Shown here: positions 1 to 9,118 of the stretch, one piece after another
How positions within the stretch are numbered: the stretch's first letter is position 1
How the letters are laid out: each line of letters opens with the position of its first letter
NCBI GenBank assembly: GCA_900469445.1
Contig: UBXM01000033.1
Location: 7,732-71,731 of the forward strand
Reading direction: 5' to 3'
DNA: 64,000 bases
Source of the DNA: Hyphomicrobiales bacterium
Lineage (GTDB): Bacteria > Pseudomonadota > Alphaproteobacteria > Rhizobiales > Rhizobiaceae
Position numbers and translations under genes: made by a program
The notes under the pieces: generated by a model
Seen by the model: the letters and a program-made list of their open reading frames with translations, nothing else
What the model was told of the DNA's origin: nothing
Databases searched by the model: none

Positions 1-442
1 GTGGAGGGGCGGGGATGAAAGAGGGTTGGATTTTTTGTAAGTGACTGAATTTGCTTGATGGGGTCGCTTTTTGCTTCCCCGCTGTAGGGAGGTGCTGTCT
101 TCGGGCGTAATGCTCGGAGATGTCGTACTATCTGTTGCGAGGTCTAGGTTGCTGCGACGTGGTCAGATCCTTGGTACACCCTCGGGTCTAACCCGAGGGT
201 GTACCAAGGATGACGAAGGGGAGAGCGAGGCCTTTCGAAACGTTTCACTTGATCGTTTCGTCAGCGTCGCCGACCAGTTCTCACCCCCTCACTTGCGATT
301 TCTAAGACTTAGCTTTCAGCTAAGATCTTGAAATCGCTTTCTCTCCCACAGGGGGAGAGATAACCGTGCCGCGAACTCGGTGTTCTACCTCTCCCCCTGT
401 GGGAGAGGTTACAAAATCAAGATCTTAGCCAAAGGCTAAGTC
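1..442. other. Intergenic region without a gene, rich in palindromes
   Basis: No convincing coding sequence is visible. An 86-codon open frame from position 71 has no ribosome-binding site, no recognisable domain, and runs through the two palindromic elements. The region holds a perfect hairpin (167-211) and a long imperfect inverted repeat (301-447), listed separately. The window starts inside this gap, so what lies upstream is unknown. Confidence 0.6.
167..211. repeat. Perfect 21-bp inverted repeat with 3-nt loop
   Basis: The arms at 167-187 and 191-211 are exact reverse complements, separated by CTA. Each arm contains the core TTGGTACACCCTCGGGT. Transcribed, it would form a very stable hairpin. 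No T-tract follows on either side, so it looks more like an intergenic palindromic repeat unit than an intrinsic terminator. It has no second copy in this window. Confidence 0.85.
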
Positions 443-447
443 TTAGA
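301..447. repeat. Long imperfect palindromic element (mosaic, MITE-like)
   Basis: The left part (about 301-363) and right part (about 390-447) are imperfect reverse complements. Outer arms share TCTAAGACTTAGC and GCTAAGATCTTGA. Inner arms are the pair CTCTCCCACAGGGGGAGAG and CTCTCCCCCTGTGGGAGAG, each itself a hairpin. A unique spacer (about 364-389) lies between them. The architecture of two G/C-rich hairpins within larger arms resembles the short palindromic mosaic elements common between rhizobial genes. No transposase is present, so if mobile it would move in trans. Confidence 0.75.
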
Positions 448-1120
448 TTTTGTTGGTGAGGGGGGCGTTTGCCAATGTCCCCCACATCTCGACCGCCTTC
501 GCCCCACCCTCGCTCAAACCATAGACCCCCTTATCGATCTTCTCGAACCAGCCGTAATAGTTGTCGCGCAGCATCTGGCCGGCCTTGGGTGTGATCGCCT
601 TCAGATCGCGGGGCCGCAGAGGACCGTCGACGAGGGCGGCGGCGCAGGCCAGCGCCTGCTGGCGATAGGCGGTCATGATCGGAACTCTGGTCGAGCCGCC
701 GAGCGCCGGGTCGCCCTGGCGTTTGCTATGTTCCTTGATCAGCTTCGTACGCCGCTTCGGATTGGTGCGCGGCATCGGCGAGACGGAGCTGACGAGGATG
801 CTGACCTCTCCCGCATCGGAAACCCCCAGCATGCCGATGCCGAGCCTGCGGCAAAGGTCGCGATAACGTTTGTCGGCTTCCCGGCCTCTGCCCTTGGCCG
901 AGACTCGGGCGGCAATCCACACCTCGTCGGCAGCCGTTGCCCGGTCGACGGCCTGCAGGATCAGTTCCAGGTTGAAGCTGAGTTTCAACTCACAGACGAC
1001 CATCACGGTCGGATCGCCGTCACTCAGGCCTAAAATATCGCAGCCGCCGACCTCGCCCTTGACCGAATAACCGGCGGTTTCGAGGAACTGTTTGACGGGG
1101 AGATAGAGCGAGGTTTCCAT
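443..1120 (-). CDS. DUF2161 family putative PD-(D/E)XK phosphodiesterase
   Basis: The protein has 225 residues. Its N-terminal half carries a restriction-endonuclease-like core: an early Glu, then GGCDILGL (about residues 26-33) and VVCELKLSF (about 41-49), which fit the D...ExK catalytic pattern. The C-terminal half (about 145-215) resembles a small winged-helix-like region of the DUF2161 family. The biological substrate of the family is not known. The start has a weak AGG 7 nt upstream. The last codons and the TAA stop (443-445) lie inside the palindromic element at 301-447, so the extreme C-terminus (NKI) is repeat-derived. It stands alone and is not co-oriented with the next operon by any overlap. 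Confidence 0.75.
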   Translation of the reverse strand: METSLYLPVKQFLETAGYSVKGEVGGCDILGLSDGDPTVMVVCELKLSFNLELILQAVDRATAADEVWIAARVSAKGRGREADKRYRDLCRRLGIGMLGVSDAGEVSILVSSVSPMPRTNPKRRTKLIKEHSKRQGDPALGGSTRVPIMTAYRQQALACAAALVDGPLRPRDLKAITPKAGQMLRDNYYGWFEKIDKGVYGLSEGGAKAVEMWGTLANAPLTNKI

Positions 1121-1207
1121 GCGTGCCTGACATCAGTGGTCAGCGACCGATAGCTGATTTGCGCTAAGGAACCCACCCTTTGTGCCGACCGTCGGCTGAT
1201 CGGAGCT

Positions 1208-1648
1208 TCACCGGGGTGAAGGATCATCCTCGGACTTGTCCTCTTCCTCCTCACGATACTTGCTTTCATAGGGAAGCGTGAGAATGGCAGATGCCGCAGC
1301 AGCCCCGCCGAACAGGCCGGCGAAGGGCACCAGCACCAGAACAAGCGGCAGGATCGGGTTCGCGGCCCGCATGATCAGCCCGCGCAAGCCGCCGATATCG
1401 AGCGCGATCAGGGCAATGCCGACGCTGACACCGATGACAATGCCGAGAAGCGCATTGAGGCCGAGAAAACGCAGCATCTCCCAATGATCGCGGCGTGCTT
1501 CCTCCGGCGTCAGTTTCGGCTTGCGGGAATTGTGCAGGATGGCATCCCGCGCCCTTTGCCGGTCGGTCCATCGCTTGAGCCGGCGGGGCCTCAGCCAGTC
1601 GAAGGGATCAGGCAGTTTTGCCATTTGCAGGAAGAACGGGAGCGGCAT
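1208..1648 (-). CDS. Small two-helix membrane protein at end of nnrS operon
   Basis: This 146-residue protein has a basic N-terminal third (about 1-60, rich in Arg/Lys), two hydrophobic segments (about 61-85 and 95-125) and a strongly acidic C-terminal tail (EEEEDKSEDD). I chose the ATG at 1648 because GAGGAG lies 9 nt upstream. A longer frame reading in from 2254 would run through nnrS and is rejected. It lies 74 bp downstream of nnrS on the same strand and probably shares its transcript. No family name comes to mind. Its position suggests an accessory membrane role in the NO/anaerobic cluster, but that is inference. Confidence 0.7.
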   Translation of the reverse strand: MPLPFFLQMAKLPDPFDWLRPRRLKRWTDRQRARDAILHNSRKPKLTPEEARRDHWEMLRFLGLNALLGIVIGVSVGIALIALDIGGLRGLIMRAANPILPLVLVLVPFAGLFGGAAAASAILTLPYESKYREEEEDKSEDDPSPR

Positions 1649-1722
1649 CGTGTTCAACTCCTCTTCGGCGCCTTCACAGGTCAAGCGCCATCTGCCTATC
1701 GTCTCAATAAGCGAGCCTGAAA

Positions 1723-2824
1723 TCAATGCGAGCAGTTCGGCGTGTTGCGCCGGCGCAAAACAAGCACGGCATAACCGCCGAAGCCCGCAAGCCAGAAGGC
1801 CTGTGCGGCGTGAAGCAGGCCTTGCCCATGTTCGGGATAGATCGCGTAGCCGACACGAAGCGCAAGTGCGCCGGCAAGGCAGAGATAGGTGGCCGTGCCG
1901 AGGAACGAGCGCTGGAAGGATTGGCCATTGCGTTTTCTGACCATCGATGTGGCGATGGCGACGGCAAGCGATGCGAGCCCGCCGATCGCCAGCACATGCT
2001 GCGGCACGGCAAGCGGCAACGTGCTTCCCGGCCAGGCCTGGATCGCCAGAAGCAGGAAGCCGATACGTTTCGACACCATGGCGAAGGTCATGAAGCGGAC
2101 GCCGCCATGCTGGAAGGCATGCCAGGGCGCGATCTGGATCAACCAGATCAGTCCGCTGATACCGGCAAGGGCTGCGGGCAGTGCATAGGCCCAGTCGAAA
2201 GCCCAGAGCAGCAGGGTGAGCAGGCTGGTAATGCGCTGGATGAGGGAAAGCCATTTGGCCGGTAGCGGTCGCGATGGTCGGCCGTCGCGTGTGCGACCCG
2301 AATCGATCACCATCGGAAAAATGCGATTGCCGACTTCGAAACAGATCGCAAGGATTAGGCAGAAGCCGAGCATGGTGGCACCCGCCCAGAGATGAAAGGC
2401 TGCAACGATGCCTGTACCGGCATGGGCGGCGGCCAGCATGAGCAATGGAAAGGCCATGATCGCGCGCGCCCGGACAACCGTGATCGAAAGGGCGACGACC
2501 GCTGCAAGGCCGATGACGGAGCGTGTTTGAGCGGCGAGAGTGAGATCGTGGAGGCCAAGCAGAAAGGCCAGCGCCTGGGCAAACAGGAACAGCCGGATCA
2601 ACGGCGGGGCAAGGATCGGCCGGCCGACCCAGCGCGGCAGTGCCTTGAGCATGAAGCCGAACAGCTGCACCAGCATGAAGCCGAAGATCAGCTCGTTGGC
2701 GTGACGGGAATAATCACCCTGCCAGATATCCGCAGGAAAGGCGATCGCCCTTATTGCAGTGAGCGCGGCAAGGAAAAAGGCGATGCGGAAATAGTCGAAA
2801 GGCGCCTTGGCCTGTGTCTTCGCC

Positions 2825-2832
<8 letters not shown>
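1723..2832 (-). CDS. nnrS: NnrS family membrane protein (nitric oxide response)
   Basis: The protein has 369 residues and about twelve hydrophobic segments, matching the NnrS family of haem- and copper-containing membrane proteins that relieve nitrosative stress in denitrifiers and relatives. Visible family features are the early ADIWQGDYSRHANELIFGF region with its conserved His, several intramembrane His residues (HAGTG, FHLWAG, WHAFQHG), and the segment RKRNGQSF near the C-terminus. The ATG at 2832 is preferred over upstream frames because it overlaps the 3' end of ubiX by 8 nt, indicating translational coupling. Its operon with ubiD and ubiX is the main context clue for use under low oxygen. 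Confidence 0.88.
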
Positions 2833-3393
<561 letters not shown>

Positions 3394-3397
<4 letters not shown>

Positions 3398-4935
3398 GCG
3401 TTTTCTCCGATGGAGCCGAGGCCGAGTTCGTCCCACATGGCGGAAACGCGATCCCTGACTTCGGGTGTCATGGTCAGAACCCGACCCCATTCGCGGTCCG
3501 TTTCCGCACCGATCTTGTCGGTCGCGTCGAGGCCGAGCTTGCCGCCCAGCCCATGTTTCGGCGAGGCAAAGTCGAGATAGTCGATCGGCGTATTGTCGAT
3601 GACGACCATGTCGCGCGAGGCATCGAAACGGGTGGACAGCGCCCAGATGACATCCGGCCAATGGCGCACATTGACGTCCGGGTCGACCGCGATGATCAGT
3701 TTCGTATAGCTGAATTGCGGCAGCATCGACCAGAGGCCCATCATGATCCGTTTTGCCTGGCCGGGATAACGCTTGTCGATCGACACGACGATGGCGCGGT
3801 AGGAGCAGGCTTCCGGCGGCAGCCACAGGTCGACGATTTCAGGGAACTGCTTTTTCACCAGCGGGATGAAAAGCTCGTTCATCGCCTCGCCCATGACCGA
3901 CGGTTCGTCCGGCGGGCGGCCGGTATAGGTCGACAGATAGACGGGCTTCTTGCGCATGGTGATCGCGGTCACCTGCATGACCGGGAAACGATCGACGGCG
4001 TTGTAATAGCCGGTATGGTCACCGTATGGGCCCTCGTCGGCCATCTCGGATGCCGACACCGTGCCTTCGATGATGATTTCCGCATTGGCCGGAACGTAGA
4101 GCGGCTGGGTTTTCGCCTTGACGACACGGCTGCGGCGACGGCGCAGAACCCCAGCGAAGGAAAGTTCGCTCATCCCTTCAGGCAAGGGCATTACGGCGGA
4201 AAGAATGGTCTGCGGGTCCGCGCCGATGGCAATCGCCACCGGCATGTCCTGCCCTGCCTTCTGCCATTGCCGGTGGTGTCCGGCGCCACCGCGATGCGCA
4301 AGCCAGCGCATGATCAACCGGTCGCGGCCAAGCTTCTGCATCCGGTAGACGCCGAGATTGACGTCGTTCTCGTCCTCGAAGCCGCGCGTGACGACGAGTG
4401 GCCAGGTGACGAGCGGCGCGGGTTCGCCCGGCCAGCACCACTGGATCGGCAGTTTTCCGAGATCGATCTCGTCGCCGATCAGAAGCTGCTCCTGGCTTCG
4501 CGCCCAGCTGGTCTGGCGGCGCACGCCAAGCGACAGGGCCGAACGCAGCATCGGCAGTTTGCCGAACGCATCCTTCAGCGAGGCCGGAGGCTTCGGCTCA
4601 CGCAACTCGCCCAGAAGACTTGCCAGATCGCCGATCCTGCCCGGCTCCAGCCCGAAACCGAGCTCGATCCGCTCGCGGGTGCCGAACAAGTTGGCGAGAA
4701 GCGGGATCGGAACCACATTGCCATCCGCATCGACGGGGTTTTCGAACCACAGGGCCGGACCGCCGTCGTGAAGTACGCGGCGATGGATTTCCGTCACTTC
4801 GTGCACGAGGCTGACCGGCCGGGAAATCCGCTTCAAAAGGCCACGATTTTCGAGTTCGCGGGCAAAATGCTGCAGGTCGTCATGGCGCCGAAGGGCTGGG
4901 GTCAGGGCTCGGGCGGAGGCGGTGTGTTGGGTCAT
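3394..4935 (-). CDS. ubiD: UbiD-family 3-polyprenyl-4-hydroxybenzoate decarboxylase
   Basis: The protein has 513 residues, close to the usual 490-510 for UbiD. It would remove the carboxyl group of polyprenyl-4-hydroxybenzoate using prenyl-FMN. Family landmarks include the N-terminal LENRGLLKRISRPVSLVHE, the central region MPVAIAIGADPQTILSA, PEGMSELSFAGVLR, the metal/cofactor segment AEIIIEGTV, EGPYGDHTGYY (about residue 300) and the C-terminal AVDPDVNVRHWPDVIWALSTR. It heads the leftward operon ubiD-ubiX-nnrS. The 108-bp gap to divergent ubiT carries the shared promoter. Confidence 0.92.
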
Positions 4936-4968
4936 GCCTTTCTCTGCCGAGAGATTTTCGAAACGTCC

Positions 4969-4982
4969 TTGTCATAGCTCAA
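4969..4982. promoter_or_regulatory. Candidate FNR/NnrR-type box in the ubiD-ubiT divergent promoter
   Basis: The sequence TTGTCATAGCTCAA fits the TTG-N8-CAA spacing used by FNR/CRP-family anaerobic and NO regulators (FixK, NnrR). It sits 34 bp before ubiD and 62 bp before ubiT. Inner bases differ from the FNR consensus TTGAT-N4-ATCAA. The motif has low information content and may be chance, but the gene content makes such control sensible. Confidence 0.4.
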
Positions 4983-5043
4983 GTAGATTTGCGGACCGGG
5001 GATTTACCTTCGCGGAGCCCTGAAACAAGAATGTCGTCCGCCC

Positions 5044-5568
5044 ATGCAGATACCACCCATACTTTCCGCCCCTCTCCACATGATCCCGATCCCGCTGATC
5101 GAGCGGATTTGCAGGCTGATGTTCGGCCGCATCGCCAAGGCGCATCCGGGTCTTTTCGAACGGCTGGACGAACATCGGCAAAAGCGTTTCGCCTTCCTGC
5201 CGACCGATCTTCCTTTGGCCTTTGTCGTCGTACCGGGCAGGCAAGAGATCTCGGTACTGCGCAAGCCGGTGGAGATCGAGGCGGACGCGGTGACCGAAGC
5301 GCCGCTTTTCCTGCTTCTCGCGCTAATGGAAGGACGTTGCGATGCCGATGCGCTGTTCTTTTCCCGTGATCTCTCGGTGACCGGCGACATGGAGGCGATG
5401 CTGGCCATGCGCAATGCGCTCGATGCCAGCAATATCGATCTTCAGAAGGATCTGGCCAAGCTTGCCGGTCCATTTGCACCCATTGCCAGGAAGGTGATCG
5501 GTGAGATTCGCGATCGCGCGCTGAAAGACCAAAACAGGCCCGCAGGAGAAGCCGCAGCATGGAACTGA
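5044..5568 (+). CDS. ubiT: UbiT-like SCP2 lipid-binding accessory protein
   Basis: The 174-residue protein carries an SCP2 sterol-carrier-type domain (about 40-150; DLPLAFVVVPGR, ALMEGRCDADALFFSRDLSVTGDMEA). In E. coli the SCP2 protein UbiT works with UbiU and UbiV in oxygen-independent ubiquinone synthesis, probably by binding prenylated intermediates. It is the first gene of the rightward operon and overlaps ubiU by 10 nt. No strong ribosome-binding site precedes the ATG. An internal ATG at 5080 is an alternative start. Confidence 0.85.
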   Translation: MQIPPILSAPLHMIPIPLIERICRLMFGRIAKAHPGLFERLDEHRQKRFAFLPTDLPLAFVVVPGRQEISVLRKPVEIEADAVTEAPLFLLLALMEGRCDADALFFSRDLSVTGDMEAMLAMRNALDASNIDLQKDLAKLAGPFAPIARKVIGEIRDRALKDQNRPAGEAAAWN

Positions 5569-6536
5569 TCTGTCCCGCAGGCACGCCGGCAGCCTTTCAC
5601 GAGGCCGTCGATGCCGGTGCCGATGCCGTCTATTGCGGTTTCCGCGATGAAACCAATGCCCGCAATTTTCCCGGCCTGAATTTTTCCCGCGACGAGCTGA
5701 GGGAAGCGATTGCCTATGCCAAGCGGAAAGGCACGCAGACCTTCGTGGCGCTCAACACCTTCATGCGCGCAGGCGCCGAGGAGATCTGGTACAAGGGCGC
5801 GGCCGACGCGGTTGCACTTGGCGCCGATGCGCTGATCTTGGCCGATTTCGGCCTGATGGCACATGTGGCGGAGAAATATCCGCAGCAGCGTCTGCATGTT
5901 TCGGTCCAGGCATCCGCCTCCAATCCGGACGCGATCAATTTCCTTGTCGATGCCTTCACAGCCCAGCGTGTCGTGCTGCCGCGCACATTGACGATCGCCG
6001 ACATCGCCCGCATCGGCAAGAATATCCGCTGCGAAATGGAAGTCTTCGTGTTCGGCGGGCTCTGCGTCATGGCGGAAGGCCGTTGTTCGCTGTCTTCCTA
6101 CGCGACGGGCAAATCGCCTAATATGAACGGCGTTTGTTCGCCGGCAAGCCATGTGCGCTACCGCAAGGATGGCGGGGAACTGGTTTCCGAACTCGGTGAA
6201 TTCACCATCAACCGCTTTCCGGCAGGCGAGGCGGCCGGTTACCCGACACTCTGCAAGGGCCGTTTCGATATTGCCGACAGCAACGGCTACGCCTTCGAGG
6301 ACCCGGTCTCGCTGGATGTCATGGGCGAGCTGGAGGCGCTGAAGGCGGCCGGCGTGAAAGCGTTGAAGATCGAAGGCCGGCAGCGCGGCAAGGCCTATGT
6401 GGCCGAAGTCGTGTCGACCATGAAGGCGGCGCTGAACAGCCCGCCGGATCGCCGCGCGCCGCTTCTGGCGCGACTGCGGACCATGAGTGAAGGGCAAAAG
6501 ACGACGTCCGGCGCCTACGAGAAACGCTGGAGATAG
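5559..6536 (+). CDS. ubiU: UbiU, Fe-S U32-type protein of O2-independent ubiquinone hydroxylation
   Basis: It forms a complex with UbiV that hydroxylates the ubiquinone ring without O2, using prephenate as hydroxyl donor in E. coli. The 325-residue protein belongs to the peptidase U32 (collagenase-like) family. Four cysteines expected to hold a 4Fe-4S cluster are visible: Cys169 (FGGLC), Cys176 (EGRC), Cys193 (NGVC) and Cys232 (PTLC), the layout known for UbiU. The start overlaps the ubiT end, with AGGAG about 10 nt upstream. ubiV follows 4 nt after the stop. A protease role is unlikely in this context. Confidence 0.93.
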   Translation: MELICPAGTPAAFHEAVDAGADAVYCGFRDETNARNFPGLNFSRDELREAIAYAKRKGTQTFVALNTFMRAGAEEIWYKGAADAVALGADALILADFGLMAHVAEKYPQQRLHVSVQASASNPDAINFLVDAFTAQRVVLPRTLTIADIARIGKNIRCEMEVFVFGGLCVMAEGRCSLSSYATGKSPNMNGVCSPASHVRYRKDGGELVSELGEFTINRFPAGEAAGYPTLCKGRFDIADSNGYAFEDPVSLDVMGELEALKAAGVKALKIEGRQRGKAYVAEVVSTMKAALNSPPDRRAPLLARLRTMSEGQKTTSGAYEKRWR

Positions 6537-6540
6537 ACCG

Positions 6541-7479
6541 ATGACGCAGACAAAGAAAACCAGCCTGACGCTCGGGCCGGTCTATTATCTCTGGGATGCC
6601 GAGAAGTGGCGGGACTTTCATTTCCGCATTGCCGATGAAGCACCGGTCGACCGGGTGGTGATCGGCGAGACCATCTGTTCGAAACGCCAGCATTTCATCG
6701 AGCCGCATCTGGCGGAAGTGGTCGAGCGGCTGGAAAGCGCCGGCAAGACGGTGATCCTGTCGACCCTTGCCCTGGTGACGCTCAACCGCGAGAGCAAGCA
6801 GATCCGGGAAATGGCCGAAGTCAGCGAGCATCTCATGGAGGCAAACGACCTTTCGGCGCTGGCGATCCTGAAGGACAAGCCGCATACGATCGGCCCGCTG
6901 GTCAATGTCTATAACGCGCCGACCGCGAGGCTGCTCGCGAACCGCGGCGCAAAACGCATCTGCCTGCCGCCGGAACTTCCCTTCACTTCGGTGAAGGAAA
7001 TTGTCGCCGAATTTCCCGATATCGATTTCGAGGTCTTTGCCTTCGGTCGCATGCCGCTGGCGATCTCGGCACGCTGCGCCCATGCGCGCTCCAAGGGCAA
7101 GATCAAGGACAATTGCCAGTTCGTCTGCCGCGAGGATCCGGATGGACTGCCGGTGCGCACCCTCGACCGCCAATCCTTCCTGGCGCTGAACGGCGTGCAG
7201 ACCGTGTCGCATGCCTGCCAGTCGCTGCTGGGTGAACTGGATCATCTGGTCGAAGCCGGAGTGCGCTCTTTCCGCCTGTCGCCGCAGGATTGCGACATGG
7301 TGGCGGTTGCCAAACTGCACCGTGCGGTTCTGGACGAAACGGTGGATGCGGATGCGGGTGTTGCCAAACTCCGCCAGCTTTATGCCGCAGCCCCGCTCGC
7401 CAACGGTTTCCATCACGCCAAGGAAGGCGCCGTCTGGGTGGCGCGCACCCGCAGCCTGCAGGCGGCATGGCCCGCCTGA
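6541..7479 (+). CDS. ubiV: UbiV, Fe-S U32-type partner of UbiU
   Basis: The second U32-family subunit of the anaerobic ubiquinone hydroxylase has 312 residues. Cluster-binding cysteines are Cys46 (GETIC), Cys179 (SARC), Cys192 (DNC) and Cys196 (FVC), matching the one-plus-three spacing of UbiV. The start at 6541 is chosen because it follows the ubiU stop by 4 nt. An upstream in-frame ATG would lie inside ubiU. It is the last gene of the operon; the next gene is convergent. Confidence 0.93.
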   Translation: MTQTKKTSLTLGPVYYLWDAEKWRDFHFRIADEAPVDRVVIGETICSKRQHFIEPHLAEVVERLESAGKTVILSTLALVTLNRESKQIREMAEVSEHLMEANDLSALAILKDKPHTIGPLVNVYNAPTARLLANRGAKRICLPPELPFTSVKEIVAEFPDIDFEVFAFGRMPLAISARCAHARSKGKIKDNCQFVCREDPDGLPVRTLDRQSFLALNGVQTVSHACQSLLGELDHLVEAGVRSFRLSPQDCDMVAVAKLHRAVLDETVDADAGVAKLRQLYAAAPLANGFHHAKEGAVWVARTRSLQAAWPA

Positions 7480-7517
7480 GAATGTCAGCTTGCTGAGGCC
7501 GGCCCGACAGGGCCGGC

Positions 7518-7895
7518 CTAGACCTCGAAAATCTCGTCGAAGCTTTCCGGGAAATTCTGGCGGGCGACTTTCTCGTTGATGACGAGCATGGACTCGTAGG
7601 ACAGGGGATCGAAATCCTTGTCGGCCGGCATCACTTCACGGCCGAAGAGAAGGCAGAGCCGCGCGGCATCGAGATTGCCGCGCTCGAAAGGCTCGTCGCC
7701 GAAATGAAACCACAGCGCATGCAGGAAGGCCGCATCGACGCGGTGTTCCTTGGTGCCCGGCCGCGCCTTGCGGGGGATGGCCTTGAGCGGCGTGACCCCC
7801 TTCGGATTGGCGCGACGGATGGTGAACTGGGTTCCAGTCCCTGGCAGACCGCCCGGAAAACCGCGATGTTTGGTCATTTCGGGCAGGTTTGCCAT
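7518..7895 (-). CDS. Conserved hypothetical protein downstream of the GST gene
   Basis: This 125-residue soluble protein has a Gly/Pro-rich opening (RGFPGGLPGTGTQF), a basic middle (KAIPRKARPGTKEHR) and an acidic, hydrophobic C-terminal half. AAAGGGA lies 9 nt before the ATG, which supports the start. It follows the GST gene by 12 nt on the same strand and probably shares its transcript. I recognise no domain. The coding bias matches its neighbours. Confidence 0.7.
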   Translation of the reverse strand: MANLPEMTKHRGFPGGLPGTGTQFTIRRANPKGVTPLKAIPRKARPGTKEHRVDAAFLHALWFHFGDEPFERGNLDAARLCLLFGREVMPADKDFDPLSYESMLVINEKVARQNFPESFDEIFEV

Positions 7896-7907
7896 GTCTT
7901 GGTCCCT

Positions 7908-8813
7908 TTAAGTGTTTGCGACCTTGTCGGCCGTCTTGGTGTCGAAATCGGCAGCGTCGTGACGTTCGCGCAGCTGCTCGGATGGTTCGCCGGATGTCCG
8001 GTTGACCATGCGCCCGCGCTTCACTGCCGGCCGGGCGAAAACTTCCGCCGTCCAGCGTTGCAGGTTCGTATAGCTCTGAACTTCGAGAAAGTCACCGGCA
8101 TCGCCGTAAACCTTGCCGAGTGCCAGATTGCCGTACCACGGCCAGATCGCCATGTCGGCGATCGTGTATTCGTCCCCGGCCATGAACCGGTTGTCGGCCA
8201 GATGCCGGTCGAGCACGTCGAGTTGACGCTTGGTTTCCATCGCGTAGCGGTCGATCGCATATTTGATCTTGATCGGCGCATAGGCATAAAAATGGCCGAA
8301 ACCGCCGCCGACGAAGGGCGCCGAGCCCATCTGCCAGAACAGCCAGTTCAGGGTTTCTGCCCGGCTGCGGGTTTCGGTCGGCAGGAAGGCGCCGAATTTT
8401 TCTGCCAGATAGGTCATGATCGAAGCGGATTCGAACAGGCGGATCGGCTTTCCCCCATCCTTCGGCGCATGGTCCAGCAGCGCCGGAATTTTCGAGTTCG
8501 GATTGATATCGACAAAGCCCGAACCGAACTGGTCACCCTCGCCGATATTGATCAGCCAGGCATCGTATTCGGCGCCGGCATGCCCGGCCGCCAGCAGCTC
8601 TTCGAGCAGGATCGTCACCTTGACGCCATTCGGCGTGCCGAGCGAATAAAGCTGCAGCGGATGTTTCCCGATCGGCAGTTCTTTTGTCTGGGTCGGTCCG
8701 GCGATCGGCCGGTTGATATTGGCGAACTGGCCGCCATTGCCCTTGTCCCAGGTCCAGACCTTGGAGGGCTCGTAGCCTGCGGGGAAATTGTCGGCGGGGG
8801 ATTTATCGGTCAT
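7908..8813 (-). CDS. yghU: YghU-type glutathione S-transferase / disulfide-bond oxidoreductase
   Basis: The 301-residue protein has the extended N-terminus typical of the YghU/YfcG nu-class GSTs, then a thioredoxin-like domain (about 50-135: LQLYSLGTPNGVKVTILLEEL, here broken as LYSLGTPNGVKV and ILLEEL) and an all-helical C-terminal domain (about 140-270) with FMAGDEYTIADMAIWPW, the GST N-capping region. NPNSKIPAL provides the cis-Pro element and ESASIMTYLAEK the glutathione gamma-Glu contact. Members act as glutathione-dependent disulfide reductases. It shares a 305-bp divergent gap with the dehydrogenase at 9119. Confidence 0.88.
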   Translation of the reverse strand: MTDKSPADNFPAGYEPSKVWTWDKGNGGQFANINRPIAGPTQTKELPIGKHPLQLYSLGTPNGVKVTILLEELLAAGHAGAEYDAWLINIGEGDQFGSGFVDINPNSKIPALLDHAPKDGGKPIRLFESASIMTYLAEKFGAFLPTETRSRAETLNWLFWQMGSAPFVGGGFGHFYAYAPIKIKYAIDRYAMETKRQLDVLDRHLADNRFMAGDEYTIADMAIWPWYGNLALGKVYGDAGDFLEVQSYTNLQRWTAEVFARPAVKRGRMVNRTSGEPSEQLRERHDAADFDTKTADKVANT

Positions 8814-9118
8814 CGAAATCGGTCCTTGCTCATCGCGCCATAAAAGCGGCTTGCGCCAGAATCAATATAGGAACTGGTCCGCCGCCTGCTACCGCCGACA
8901 TTTATAAAGATGATGGTCGTCAGGCGAGGCGCGTCTTTCCATCGGCATGGGCGAAGTGAGCAAAAATTTCTTCCGTGAAATATTTCTCATTTCCACCCGC
9001 CGCCCAGTCGCCCAACGGCTTTTGCGCGGTTATGTATGTCGAGGCTGGAATGAACACCCCATAGCCGGTCTGCCGAAAAGGCGGCCAGGCGGTTCCGGGC
9101 AATAGGGAAGGAAATGAC
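8814..9118. other. Divergent intergenic region between GST and dehydrogenase genes
   Basis: No gene is supported here. The only symmetric motif I see is the palindrome GAAATATTTC at 8977-8986 within an A/T-rich dip. It could be an operator for either flanking gene, but nothing in the sequence identifies a regulator. AGGGAAGGAA at about 9105-9115 is the ribosome-binding site of the dehydrogenase gene. Confidence 0.4.

Noticed and set aside
71..331. 86-codon frame in the first intergenic gap
   Set aside because: It spans two palindromic repeats, lacks a ribosome-binding site and shows no family resemblance.
1208..2254. 348-codon extension of the small membrane protein
   Set aside because: It would read through most of nnrS out of frame. 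A good GAGGAG site supports the much shorter start at 1648.
5559..7479. Reading the two U32-family proteins as collagenase-like proteases
   Set aside because: The four-cysteine patterns, adjacency to ubiT and the ubiD/ubiX context match UbiU/UbiV.
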